DNA of 64,000 bases from contig OZ220497.1 of assembly GCA_965116245.1 (NCBI GenBank), positions 496,001 through 560,000 on the forward strand, given 5' to 3'. Shown in pieces: positions 18,165 through 26,157 of the stretch. Both the position numbers and the translations under genes were made by a program. The notes beneath the pieces are model-generated. The model saw nothing but the letters and a program-made list of their open reading frames with translations. It was not told the origin of the DNA and did no database searches. Each line of letters starts with the position of its first letter. The stretch's first letter is position 1. This DNA is from Poriferisodalis sp965116245. GTDB taxonomy: Bacteria; Actinomycetota; Acidimicrobiia; Acidimicrobiales; Poriferisodalaceae.

Positions 18165-19154
18165 TCAGATCTGGCGAACCTGCCGAGCTGCCGCCTTTGC
18201 ACTCCGCGCTGTGAGCCGCTGTCTACGCTCTTTGACCATCTCGCGAGCTTCCTCGCTGCCGTCGTTCCAGGTACCGAACCACTTGTCTAGGGGCACCAAT
18301 GAGGTGCCGTAGTTGCAGTCGAAGTAACGGTGGTGAAGCGTGTGGAAGCGATCACCACCGGCAACGGTGACCTCTCCAGTAATGACATAGCGGTCGAAAC
18401 CCGAGTGCGATGGTGCCGGTGAGAGCAGCAGGTAGGTGGCAGTCAGCGTGATCAAGTACGGATTCGCGGGGATCGCCAAAAACATCAACGGTGCAGAGAA
18501 ATACAGCACATGCTCAAGTGGATGCATCGACACGCCAGCCCACGGGCCGACATTGACATTGCGATGATGCAACGAATGCACCCAGCGATACAGGCGCCGG
18601 GTGTGTAGCAGCCGATGGTTGGCGTAAAAGTGCACCGAGACGAGCGGGAACATCGCCAGCGTCAAAGCTGCGGTGTAAGCAAGATTGGCAACTCCGCCGC
18701 TCGCCGACACAGTTGGGAGCAGATCGTTGGCGTAGAGCCACAGCATCAGCGACTCATACAGCGCCCCTACTGAGCATGCGCTGACTAGTGACCAAAAGAC
18801 GTTGTCGCGGGTCTGGTTGCGGAACAAGAACGGGCGACGACCCACCGACAACCATCGTCCGTCGTACTTGTGCTGCGTGCCCTGGTTACGTCGGATGTAC
18901 AGCCACCAGTGCAAACCCCCCACAATCGCGACCATCAAGGCGACGTTGCGCAGGTACACCAGCACAACTGCCCAACCTGCAGGAGTCGAGAAACTGTCGA
19001 GGGAGGGCGTCAGCCACATCCATGAGGCGATGCCAACGACGATCCACAGTCCGTTCTGCCACCACATGAATTTGGTGACCAGCCAGCGCGTCATCGCGAG
19101 CGGTCGAGGCGGCCGTTCATACAGCGGCGGGAGGACAACCTCCCCGATCCCCAC
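18165..19154 (-). CDS. sterol desaturase / fatty acid hydroxylase superfamily membrane protein
   Basis: Integral membrane di-iron oxygenase type. The His-rich clusters required for iron binding are present: HFYANHRLLH, HSLHHRN, and HTLHHRYFDCNYG near the C-terminus, separated by hydrophobic helices. The length is about 329 aa from GTG 19154; the frame is open upstream to 19274, and an internal ATG at 19094 also fits, so the start is uncertain. Members hydroxylate or desaturate sterols, carotenoids or alkyl chains; the substrate here is unknown. It lies head-to-head with the formyl-THF cyclo-ligase gene and tail-to-tail with the SDR. Confidence 0.85.
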   Translation of the reverse strand: MGIGEVVLPPLYERPPRPLAMTRWLVTKFMWWQNGLWIVVGIASWMWLTPSLDSFSTPAGWAVVLVYLRNVALMVAIVGGLHWWLYIRRNQGTQHKYDGRWLSVGRRPFLFRNQTRDNVFWSLVSACSVGALYESLMLWLYANDLLPTVSASGGVANLAYTAALTLAMFPLVSVHFYANHRLLHTRRLYRWVHSLHHRNVNVGPWAGVSMHPLEHVLYFSAPLMFLAIPANPYLITLTATYLLLSPAPSHSGFDRYVITGEVTVAGGDRFHTLHHRYFDCNYGTSLVPLDKWFGTWNDGSEEAREMVKERRQRLTARSAKAAARQVRQI

Positions 19155-19288
19155 GATGCCCAGCTTACGTCGACCTGCACGCCTGCAAGAACAACCCAGT
19201 GTTGGCCTTCGGGACATTTGGTTGGCGACATGACCGTGTAGGCCTGCGAAGCGCTTCAAGTCTGCGGGCGACACCTAGTGTCTGGTCG

Positions 19289-19924
19289 ATGGGTGTCTGG
19301 TTGATGGGCGGAGCACCTGGACCCGAGTCGTCCAAGGCTGAATGGCGCCGATGGCTTCGAGCACATCGGCGCCCAGTCGCGACAGCATCAACGGCTGCTG
19401 TCGTCGCACACCTTCAAGCGTTAATTGAATCACGCGACCGACGGTCGGCATCTTTTTCGCGGTCTGCGGCACTGCCGGTAAGCAATTTGGTGCTCTTCTA
19501 CCGCGCGATGCCAAGTGAGTTGTCGCTGGACTCATTGGCCGACGCCCTCGGCTGGCAGCGCTTCGCCGTAACGCGCACACCCAAAGATGGTCCGCTCACG
19601 CTGCACCCGGCAATCGGCTCAATGGCACGGCACCGCTACGGCTTCGCTCAACCCATGGAAGATGCAATTGAGTTGGCACCCCGACACATCTCGCTCGCTC
19701 TAGTGCCTGGGCTGGCTTTCGACCGGCGCGGCACGCGGCTCGGCCACGGTCTCGGGTACTTCGACGAACTGCTGGCCCGGTTGCCTCGCAACTGTCCCCG
19801 TGTTGGCGTGACGTGCCGTGAGCTGATCTTCGACTGGCTGCCCTGCGATGCTCACGACATCGCCATGACCCACCTCGCGACCCCCGACGGCATCATTGAG
19901 GTGGAAGCCGATCTGGCCGGTTGA
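19289..19924 (+). CDS. 5-formyltetrahydrofolate cyclo-ligase
   Basis: Converts 5-formyl-THF to 5,10-methenyl-THF with ATP. Conserved parts are the basic N-terminal helix with KAEWRRWLRAHRR, the folate-binding MARHRYGFAQP region, and the ATP-binding loop LVPGLAFDRRGTRLGHGLGYFD, the last being diagnostic. Starts at ATG 19289 or 19304 both fit; the frame is open to 19199. Its 3' end overlaps the 3' end of the convergent glycosylase gene by 32 bp. The N-terminal third is less conserved than the rest. Confidence 0.85.
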   Translation: MGVWLMGGAPGPESSKAEWRRWLRAHRRPVATASTAAVVAHLQALIESRDRRSASFSRSAALPVSNLVLFYRAMPSELSLDSLADALGWQRFAVTRTPKDGPLTLHPAIGSMARHRYGFAQPMEDAIELAPRHISLALVPGLAFDRRGTRLGHGLGYFDELLARLPRNCPRVGVTCRELIFDWLPCDAHDIAMTHLATPDGIIEVEADLAG

Positions 19925-20555
19925 GGTCTGCGCGTGCGGCCTCAATTGCTGTGCGACGCCAACAACCTTCAATGTGATCGTTGACGATGCCTGAGGCCTG
20001 CATCAGCGCGTAACACGTGGTGGGGCCCACGAACCGCCAACCCAGCTTGCGCAGCGCATTGCTGAGCGCAGTTGATTCTGGAGTTATTGGCATCGCAGTG
20101 AGCGTGCTGTAGTCAATGACCGCAGGCCGATCATCGGGATGCGGCTCAAACGACCAGAACAAGGCGGCCAGGCTGCCGTACGCCTCGACCGTGTTGAGCG
20201 CAGCACGGGCGTTGTTGATCGTGGCCTCAATCTTGCCTCGATGGCGCACGATGCCCTTGTCGCCCATCAGGCGTTCAACATCGGCGTCGCCGAAGTTGGC
20301 CACAGCGTGGAGATCGAATCCGCAGAAGGCCGACCGGAAGTTCTCGCGTTTACGCAGGATCGTTAGCCACGACAAGCCAGCTTGGAATCCCTCCAGGCAC
20401 ATCTTCTCGTACAGCCCCATGTCGTCGGTTACCGGCATACCCCACTCGGTGTCGTGGTACTGCTCGTAGTCTTCGTGGCCTTCGCCCCACCAGCAAGCCT
20501 GTGTTGCGTCTGCGCGCAGTCGCAGACCACAAGGCACCCGTGATGTTTGACTCAT
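19893..20555 (-). CDS. tag: DNA-3-methyladenine glycosylase I
   Basis: Base-excision repair enzyme removing 3-methyladenine. Starts at ATG 20555 (MSQTSRVPCG). Zinc ligands match E. coli Tag: ACWWG with the first Cys, YHDTEWG with the first His, and NDHIEGC with the second His and Cys. The substrate-pocket region CLEGFQAGLSWLTILRKRENFR and GIVRHRGKI are also close to Tag. About 220 aa with a short C-terminal extension. Convergent and overlapping with the folate enzyme by 32 bp, and divergent from the next MFS gene. Confidence 0.93.
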   Translation of the reverse strand: MSQTSRVPCGLRLRADATQACWWGEGHEDYEQYHDTEWGMPVTDDMGLYEKMCLEGFQAGLSWLTILRKRENFRSAFCGFDLHAVANFGDADVERLMGDKGIVRHRGKIEATINNARAALNTVEAYGSLAALFWSFEPHPDDRPAVIDYSTLTAMPITPESTALSNALRKLGWRFVGPTTCYALMQASGIVNDHIEGCWRRTAIEAARADLNRPDRLPPQ

Positions 20556-20664
20556 GGGCGCTGCTGGGTGTCGTCGGTGTTCACCGCGATGGGCTCCTTG
20601 CTGCTGTCGACTCTTGTCAACTCCTTGCATTTTGCCTGCCGGGGCGTCCGTAGGCTGCGCTGTC

Positions 20665-21999
20665 GTGCGGCATCGGCCTGATCGGCTGTTCCTGCTGACA
20701 GGCGGCACCCAGGGGTTTTCGCTCGCGTGGGGGCTGCCCGCTGTGGTCTGGTGGGTGGTTCAGCTAGCACTCAGCCCTATCCAGTTGGTGCTATTGGGCA
20801 CGGCCCTGGTCGTTACGATTCTCGTGGCTGAAGTGCCCACTGGCGTAGTTGCCGACCTGTATAGCCGCAAACGCTCTGTCGTGGCCGCGTATATCGTCAT
20901 GGGTGCAGCAATGTCGCTGGCGCCGATTGCCGAGACCTACTGGCTTTTGCTGGTGTGGCAAGTTCTGTGGGGCATCGGTTGGACACTGCAAAGCGGTGCC
21001 GCTACGGCGTGGATGACCGACGAGTTGGCATTCACCGCACGTGCCCAGATGACGGACCACCTGATAGTGCGACACGCCATCTGGAGATCGGTCGGGGTAA
21101 TGGCCGGGATTCTGGTTGCGGGCGCATTGGGTGTTTGGTCGTTGCGGGGCTCAATGGTCGTGATGGGCGGCGCGACGGCGCTAATGGCTGCATTCTTGGC
21201 AGTGACTATGAGCGAGGCTGGTTTCCGGCCCGCTCGAGGCGGCCGCGGCCACGAGTCGGCCGAGTGCCCACCGGTGGCCAGCACAAGCGGCTGGCGGGAT
21301 GCGGCGCGCTTGTGGACACAGGGCGCTCGGTTAGTTCGCCAACGTCCGACCTTGCTAGCGGTAGTGCTGGCCGCTGCACTGGCTGGCGCGGCATCAGAGG
21401 CAGTTGAGCGGCTAGACGTGCTACGCCTGGTTCAGCTCGGACTCGCAGACTTTGACGGCGCTGGCGCGGTGGTGTTCTTCGGAGCGGTTTGGTTCGTCAT
21501 GTCAGCCATGGCCATCCCGGCAATGGTGTGGCTAGCCCGCCACGTTCAGGGACAGCCCAACAGTCACAGCCAACCGAGTGCCGATGGCCAGCCGAGTACT
21601 GGCAGCCAACACGCTGGTCACCATGAACGTCGGCGCGACGCGTTGCTGCTGGCTCGCTTGCTGCTCGTCGTCGGCATCGGCACCATGGCACTAGCCATAA
21701 GCCCATCCTTCGCAGTGGCTCTGGGCGGCTGGGCTGTCTTGGACGTAGCTGGTGAAACCACCTACCCACTCGCTGAGGCCATGGCGAATCGCGAGGCGCC
21801 ATCGATGGTTCGCGCGACGGTGATTTCGTTCTTGGGCCAAGCCGAAGCGGTGGGAGAAGTCGTAGGAGGCCTAGCGTTGGGCGCGGTGGCGCGGTTCGTC
21901 TCAGTGCCTCTAGCGCTGGCCATTGCGGCCAGCGTGTTTGCTATATCGGCAAGCCCAGTTGCCTTGGTAGCTAGACGCTCACACGTCAGCGACGGCTGA
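20665..21999 (+). CDS. MFS transporter
   Basis: About 444 aa from GTG 20665; the frame is open upstream over the tag start but the extra residues are Cys/Arg-rich and not membrane-like. About 12 hydrophobic segments. The first cytoplasmic loop reads GVVADLYSRKRSVV, the MFS helix 2-3 motif. A central hydrophilic loop holds a low-complexity Ser/Gln/His stretch (QPNSHSQPSADGQPS) that looks inserted. The protein resembles efflux members of the DHA3 type; substrate unknown. Confidence 0.82.
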   Translation: MRHRPDRLFLLTGGTQGFSLAWGLPAVVWWVVQLALSPIQLVLLGTALVVTILVAEVPTGVVADLYSRKRSVVAAYIVMGAAMSLAPIAETYWLLLVWQVLWGIGWTLQSGAATAWMTDELAFTARAQMTDHLIVRHAIWRSVGVMAGILVAGALGVWSLRGSMVVMGGATALMAAFLAVTMSEAGFRPARGGRGHESAECPPVASTSGWRDAARLWTQGARLVRQRPTLLAVVLAAALAGAASEAVERLDVLRLVQLGLADFDGAGAVVFFGAVWFVMSAMAIPAMVWLARHVQGQPNSHSQPSADGQPSTGSQHAGHHERRRDALLLARLLLVVGIGTMALAISPSFAVALGGWAVLDVAGETTYPLAEAMANREAPSMVRATVISFLGQAEAVGEVVGGLALGAVARFVSVPLALAIAASVFAISASPVALVARRSHVSDG

Positions 22000-22009
22000 G
22001 CGTCAGCCG
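21993..22009. terminator. hairpin at convergent stop codons
   Basis: CGGCTGA-GCG-TCAGCCG forms a perfect 7-bp stem with a 3-nt loop. It overlaps the MFS stop codon and lies 1 nt before the stop of the convergent glyoxalase-like gene, so it could terminate both transcripts. No U tract. Confidence 0.4.
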
Positions 22010-22010
22010 C

Positions 22011-22478
22011 TTAGCCCCCGGCCATCTCCGACATAGCGGCTTCCGAACGTCGCGCCATCTCGTCGGGATCCACATCTTCAATGTGGGTCGCCAGATTCCA
22101 TCGATGTCCCCACGGGTCTTGGATCATGCCCGAGCGGTCACCGTAGAACTGGTCCTCAATCGGCCGCACCTCTGTGGCACCTGCCGCGAGAGCGGCTGCA
22201 AACGTGGCGTCGATGTCTTCCACGTAAATGCTCATCTGCACCGGCGAGCCGCCGTAGTGCCCGGGCGGTTCAAACTCCATCTCCGGGAATGCGTCTGCCA
22301 CCATGATTAGCGACTCGCCCAGTACCAGCTCAGAATGACCGACCCTGTCGCCCATAGGCACACGCATCCGCTCGGTCATACCAAAAACCTGGGTGTAGAA
22401 GGCGATAGCTGCGTCGGCACCGTCGACGCTCATTGCGATGGAAACACGCGGATAGTCGTCGGGAATAGGTTGAACCAT
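22011..22478 (-). CDS. glyoxalase/bleomycin-resistance (VOC) family protein, PhnB-like
   Basis: 155 aa with the paired beta-alpha-beta-beta-beta units of the vicinal oxygen chelate fold: AIAFYTQVFGMTERMRV, HSELVLGESLIMV, then MSIYVEDIDATFAAALAAGA and MIQDPWGHRWNLAT. The DPWGHRW ending and the missing clear N-terminal metal His place it with the PhnB-like group rather than true glyoxalase I. AGGAGAAGG lies close to the ATG and is part of an inverted repeat that may hide it. It follows the UGSC gene on the same strand after 175 bp. Confidence 0.82.
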   Translation of the reverse strand: MVQPIPDDYPRVSIAMSVDGADAAIAFYTQVFGMTERMRVPMGDRVGHSELVLGESLIMVADAFPEMEFEPPGHYGGSPVQMSIYVEDIDATFAAALAAGATEVRPIEDQFYGDRSGMIQDPWGHRWNLATHIEDVDPDEMARRSEAAMSEMAGG

Positions 22479-22482
22479 CGTT

Positions 22483-22527
22483 CCTTCTCCTGTGTTCGTG
22501 CTTTGTGGCTCACACCATAGGAGAAGG
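22483..22527 (-). promoter_or_regulatory. inverted repeat that can sequester the Shine-Dalgarno of the VOC gene
   Basis: In the minus-strand transcript CCTTCTCCT (22527-22519) is followed 27 nt later by its exact complement AGGAGAAGG (22491-22483), which is the ribosome-binding site of the VOC gene starting at 22478. Pairing would cover the site in a 9-bp stem. It could be a regulatory element or a chance symmetry; no ligand-binding domain is recognisable. Confidence 0.35.
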
Positions 22528-22561
22528 CGCAGTATGCAACAGACACTTGGTCTGGTGGCCG

Positions 22562-22623
22562 CTCAGTACAGCGACCTCAGTACGGCGACACAGCGCAGTT
22601 GGGCAACCGTGCAGTTGGGTGAC
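22562..22623. repeat. two short tandem duplications in the spacer between the VOC and UGSC genes
   Basis: CTCAGTACAGCGAC (22562-22575) is followed directly by CTCAGTACGGCGAC, and GCAGTTGGGCAACCGT (22595-22610) by GCAGTTGGGTGACACA. Imperfect 14- and 16-mers. No function is evident. Confidence 0.6.
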
Positions 22624-22653
22624 ACAGTGTCGCAACCTCACACGCGCTGGCAG

Positions 22654-23172
22654 TTAGCGGGCTACCAGTATCTCTACTGCCTGTGCCACTGCTGCTCGTG
22701 CGCGAGCCTCAAGGCCTGAGCTGCCCGCGCTGGCGATGGGATGTTCGATAACGGTAAACGGGTGGTCGGGCACGCCTTGGACGCGCGCCATCAACTCGGC
22801 TGCGTCGGCAAAGGCTTTCGTCATCACGCTGACTGCGGGAACTCCGACCCGCTCGACAGCTACGGCGTCGTGCAGACTGCACGACGAGCAGCTTCCTCAG
22901 TCGCCGACACCAGCCAAAACGGCATCCCAGCCCATGGCCTCGGCCATCAGCTCGCGTTGCGCGGGAGCGCTGTAGTTGGCTTTGGTGCGGCGTACTACTT
23001 CAGCTACGCCGTGATGGTCACGCAGCAAACGTTCAACCTGGTCAAAAAAAGGTTTGGTGTTCTCTTTGCCGTTGGAGATAACGCCGACGGTTGCGCCCCG
23101 CAAGGTAGCGAGCCGCTGAGGTGTCGCGAATCCGACAGGGTCCTGCTCGTGAGTGGGATCTAAGAGCTCCAT
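22654..23172 (-). CDS. UGSC-family selenoprotein with in-frame UGA decoded as selenocysteine
   Basis: Translation from ATG 23172 (GAGG at 5 nt) meets TGA at 22899-22897 after 91 residues, then continues in frame for 80 codons to TAA at 22656-22654. The product is 172 aa with U92 in the motif GVGD-U-GSCSSC. The sequence after the UGA (AVAVERVGVPAVSVMTKAFA, PDHPFTVIEHPIAS) is plainly protein-like and matches my recollection of the UGSC family, named for this U-G-S-C motif. A SECIS-like hairpin follows the UGA. Family members are presumed thiol/selenol redox proteins; the reaction is not known to me. The gene starts 7 nt after the stop of an upstream gene whose product ends in CxxC, which suggests one operon. 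A standard annotation would truncate it to 91 aa. Confidence 0.9.
22867..22885 (-). promoter_or_regulatory. bacterial SECIS-like hairpin for Sec insertion
   Basis: In the transcript GUCGUGC pairs with GCACGAC to give a perfect 7-bp stem around the loop AGUCU. The loop begins 19 nt after the UGA, within the usual distance for bacterial SECIS elements (known to place the apical loop roughly 16-37 nt downstream), and contains the GU recognised by SelB in known elements. It lies inside the coding sequence, as bacterial SECIS elements do. Confidence 0.82.
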
Positions 23173-23179
23173 TTCAACC

Positions 23180-24256
23180 TCAATTCACTTCACAGTCCAC
23201 GCATGCACCCAGCGCCACGGTGGCCGCGTGGCTACGTGTGCCCAGCCAGGGCGGGATGACCGCCGCGAATCCACCTGCGGGTCCGCCAGCCGCAACGATC
23301 AGCAGGTCTTTGGGTGATTCCAATGCGGGATAGCTGCGTTCGGCCCGATCCTTGACAACCGCTGTCTTACCTACAGCGGCCCAATCGCCTCGGCGCACAC
23401 AGGCTCGTTCAAACACGCAAAGGGCAATGTCATCCTTAGTCCAGCCAGCAGCGTCAAAGTGGGACCGCAACTGCGGCGGCAGCACCACGACATAGTTGCC
23501 AGGCCAAATGGAGTAGTTGAGCTGGTTCGCCCGAATCTCCGCGGCGATGGTCTCACAGAGCTCGTCGGGCTCGGTAGTCCACTCGTTCATTATCTGACGG
23601 GGAGCCATTGAAGCCACTGCGGTCACCGACGACACGTGACCGCGTTCAGCAGTTGCTGTACCGAGGCGTCGATCGCCAAGCGAGACCCAGCGCGTTGCCT
23701 CCTCGTCCTCGGCTATGCAATAGCCGAGCTTGCCGGGATGACCAAGTGTGGAGCGGTCGATACCGCCGGGCCTCACGTCAAGCACGTTGGCCAGGACCAG
23801 CCGCACTGCTCGAGCAATAGCAGCGCGGGATCGGTCGGCGCTCCCAAGCACGCTGAACGTGGCGTCCATACCTAGCTCGCGTCGAATCGGACCGTTGACA
23901 ATCAGCAGTATTGCGCAGCCGCCGGTGGATGCCGTAGGACCGTGAAGTCCGAACTCGGGCTGCAATAGCGCTGTGAGCGCGGTCACCACAACCGGAAAGT
24001 GCGGCGGCAGGCATCCGGCCATTACTGCATTGACAGCAGCCTTCTCCGCCGTGATGGGGCGTGCGCGCACCGGTTCGATGCCTACGAGATGGTCCGGTGT
24101 CAGCATCGCCCAGTCCAAGCACGCCTCTACCGCATCTTGCGTCGGCGGCATCACCGGCAAACCGTCTGTCCATCCCCGTGCGTGAAACACCTCTTGAGCT
24201 TCGGTGAAGTCGCCAACGGTGATGCGATTGGAGGCGAGCTGCATTGCTGTGGGCAT
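23180..24256 (-). CDS. conserved protein of unknown function with C-terminal CxxC, upstream of the UGSC gene
   Basis: 358 aa, soluble, no signal peptide. I recall the N-terminal ARGWTDGLPVMPPT block from unannotated proteins but know no assigned function. Other blocks are EKAAVNAVMAGCLPPHFPVV, GPTASTGGCAILLIVNGPI, GHPGKLGYCIAE and WPGNYVVVLPP. It ends ACVDCEVN, so C352-x-x-C355 sits at the C-terminus where it could act as a flexible redox tail. Several other Cys are spread through it. The stop is 7 nt from the UGSC start, so the two are very likely cotranslated. Inference: redox partner or enzyme working with the selenoprotein. Confidence 0.8.
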   Translation of the reverse strand: MPTAMQLASNRITVGDFTEAQEVFHARGWTDGLPVMPPTQDAVEACLDWAMLTPDHLVGIEPVRARPITAEKAAVNAVMAGCLPPHFPVVVTALTALLQPEFGLHGPTASTGGCAILLIVNGPIRRELGMDATFSVLGSADRSRAAIARAVRLVLANVLDVRPGGIDRSTLGHPGKLGYCIAEDEEATRWVSLGDRRLGTATAERGHVSSVTAVASMAPRQIMNEWTTEPDELCETIAAEIRANQLNYSIWPGNYVVVLPPQLRSHFDAAGWTKDDIALCVFERACVRRGDWAAVGKTAVVKDRAERSYPALESPKDLLIVAAGGPAGGFAAVIPPWLGTRSHAATVALGACVDCEVN

Positions 24257-24334
24257 GGTTGTGACGCTGTGCTTCTGCTCGGAGTCTCTGCCCGAACTCT
24301 ACGCTTTCTCGGCTGCTTTCTCGGCTCGACGGCC

Positions 24335-25111
24335 TTAGCTGCGCTCGAACAGTCCCGCTAGCAGTCCGCGGGAGTCGTCAGAGCCGGGTCCAACGGCATT
24401 GGACAGCACCCGCGACGACAGTCGTTCAAACGGAAGCGACTGCAGCCACACCCATCCGGTGCCCGACACTGTCGCTAGGAACAGTCCCTCTCCGCCGAAG
24501 AACATCGATTTGAGGTTGCCAGCTCGCTCAATGTTGTAATCGAGCGATGGCTGCAGCGCGACTAAGCAACCTGTGTCAAGCCTGACGGTCTGATTGTTGA
24601 GCTGGACTGCCTTGATAGAGCCACCTGCGTGCAAGAACGCCATTCCGTCGCCTGTCAATCGTTGAAGAATGAAACCCTCGCCGCCGAACAACCCTGTGCC
24701 GATGCCGCGCTGCCAGGCAATATCCAGCTTGGTGCCCATCGCTGCACACAGGAAGGCGTCGCGTTGAGCGATTATCTCGCCGCCCATCTCGGCGAGATCC
24801 ACTGGGATTATCTTGCCGGGATAGCCAGCCGCAAAGCCGACCTTGGCTTTGCCACCGTTACCGGTGTTGGTGAAGTGGGTAAGGAATAGCGACTCGCCGG
24901 AAATAGCGCGTTTGCCTGCACCCTTGAGCTTGCCCCACATGCCTGCTTTCGGCTCGGTGCCGTCGCCCATGACCGACTCAAACGAGATGCCGTCTTCGAT
25001 GAACATCATCGTGCCCGCTTCGCCGATGACGGTCTCGCCCGGGTCGAGCTCGACCTCAACGAACTGCATGTCATCGCCGAAGACCTGATAGTCGACTTCA
25101 TGGCTGCGCAT
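24335..25111 (-). CDS. AIM24/TIGR00266-family protein
   Basis: 258 aa with the beta-rich pattern of the AIM24 family: MQFVEVELDPGETVIGEAGTM, GESLFLTHFTN, IIPVDLAEMGGEIIAQRDAFL, GGEGFILQRLTG and MFFGGEGLFLATVSGTG. The family has a double-stranded beta-helix-like fold and unknown biochemical role. GAGGAG precedes the ATG. It lies 78 bp upstream of the CxxC-tailed gene on the same strand, so the three may share a transcript. Confidence 0.85.
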   Translation of the reverse strand: MRSHEVDYQVFGDDMQFVEVELDPGETVIGEAGTMMFIEDGISFESVMGDGTEPKAGMWGKLKGAGKRAISGESLFLTHFTNTGNGGKAKVGFAAGYPGKIIPVDLAEMGGEIIAQRDAFLCAAMGTKLDIAWQRGIGTGLFGGEGFILQRLTGDGMAFLHAGGSIKAVQLNNQTVRLDTGCLVALQPSLDYNIERAGNLKSMFFGGEGLFLATVSGTGWVWLQSLPFERLSSRVLSNAVGPGSDDSRGLLAGLFERS

Positions 25112-25294
25112 AGCCGGTAGCTCCTCGCCGCGTTGGCTGCCTGCCGGTCAAGCAGCTCTCCGACCCGACAGTACCCGTCGACTCTGTCCAGATCGGGTCA
25201 AGCTCCTGCAGTTCACCTCAAAGCGGTTCAGGACTGTTCAGCCAAGTCCAGGCCGACGGGGTTCATGCCGATGTGTTTGCACCAATGAGCAGCG

Positions 25295-26098
25295 TCAGTA
25301 GATCTTGGAATCAGCGCCGCCTTTGGCTGAAGCCACACCGGTTTCACGTGCAGTGCGCAAGTCAAGCGCTAGGCCACGACCGAGCGCCAAGGCGTCGCCC
25401 GACACTGTCTGCATGCGGAAGCCCTTAGAGCGTCGGTCCGCTGCAAGTGCTGCTGTGGAGTGAATGCCAGCCACCACGCCGTGGGCAGCGCAGCGCTCTG
25501 CTATGTGCTCCAGCGTGGCCTTGTATTCGGCGTGATCGTCGGTGTATCCGGGTCCGTAGCCGTAGCTGATGGACAGATCGGCTGGTCCTACATAGATGGC
25601 ATCGACACCTTCTATTGCCAAGATGTCGTCCAGCGAATCCACAGCTTGGCGAGTCTCGATCATCGGGATGCAAGCGGTTGTGTCGTTGGCGACGTCGAAG
25701 TAACTCTCACCTGCATCAGCACGCGCCGCCGCCAAGATGGGACCAAAGCTACGAGCCCCCAAAGGGGGGTATTTGCAAGCTGCCACCGCAGCGGTGGCCT
25801 CAGCAACAGAGTTCACCATTGGGATGATCACGCCTCGCGCTCCCGCGTCCAATACGCGCCCGATGATTCCGGGTTCGTTCCACGGCACCCGCACAATCGG
25901 TGTGCCGCCGCCCATCTCAATCGCTTGCATCATCGTCACCGCAACCTGGTAGTCAGCGATGCCGTGCTGCATGTCGACGCACACATAGTCAAAGCCAGCG
26001 CGCCCAGCGATCTCGGCTGAGTGGCTGGAGGCCATCGATAGCCAGGTACCGAGCGTCTCGCCGCCCGCTGCCCAGGTGGCCATCATCTTGTTTGACAT
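25295..26098 (-). CDS. HpcH/HpaI family aldolase
   Basis: 267-aa class II (metal-dependent) pyruvate aldolase of the HpcH/GarL type. Conserved features: GTWLSMAS, CVDMQHG with the active-site His, PIVRVPWNEP with the substrate Arg, ARGVIIPMVNS, CIPMIETRQAV with the metal-binding Glu and YVGPADLS with the second metal ligand. Members cleave 2-keto-3-deoxy-type hydroxy acids to pyruvate and an aldehyde; substrate unclear. AGGAGG precedes the ATG. It is 59 bp downstream of the NIPSNAP gene. Confidence 0.88.
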   Translation of the reverse strand: MSNKMMATWAAGGETLGTWLSMASSHSAEIAGRAGFDYVCVDMQHGIADYQVAVTMMQAIEMGGGTPIVRVPWNEPGIIGRVLDAGARGVIIPMVNSVAEATAAVAACKYPPLGARSFGPILAAARADAGESYFDVANDTTACIPMIETRQAVDSLDDILAIEGVDAIYVGPADLSISYGYGPGYTDDHAEYKATLEHIAERCAAHGVVAGIHSTAALAADRRSKGFRMQTVSGDALALGRGLALDLRTARETGVASAKGGADSKIY

Positions 26099-26157
26099 GT
26101 TTGTTTCCTCCTGCCGGTAGCGATGCGCGGCGCTTGGTTACCGCCAGCCGTCAATTA

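Noticed and set aside
22492..22719. Plus-strand small gene with an AGGAGAAGG site before ATG (MQQTLGLVAAQ...)
   Set aside because: The site is the mirror of the VOC inverted repeat, and the frame runs antisense through the 3' part of the selenoprotein gene; Cys-rich end reflects the opposite strand.
22897..22899. Simple nonsense mutation (pseudogene) instead of Sec
   Set aside because: The codon sits exactly at the U of the UGSC motif, is UGA rather than UAA/UAG, and the rest of the frame is intact.
22897..23172. A complete 91-aa protein ending at the UGA
   Set aside because: Continuation in frame, family motif across the UGA and the hairpin favour readthrough as Sec.
23180..23182. A second Sec codon at the end of the CxxC-tailed protein (TGA)
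   Set aside because: Another in-frame stop follows within two codons and the next gene starts 7 nt later; it is a normal stop.
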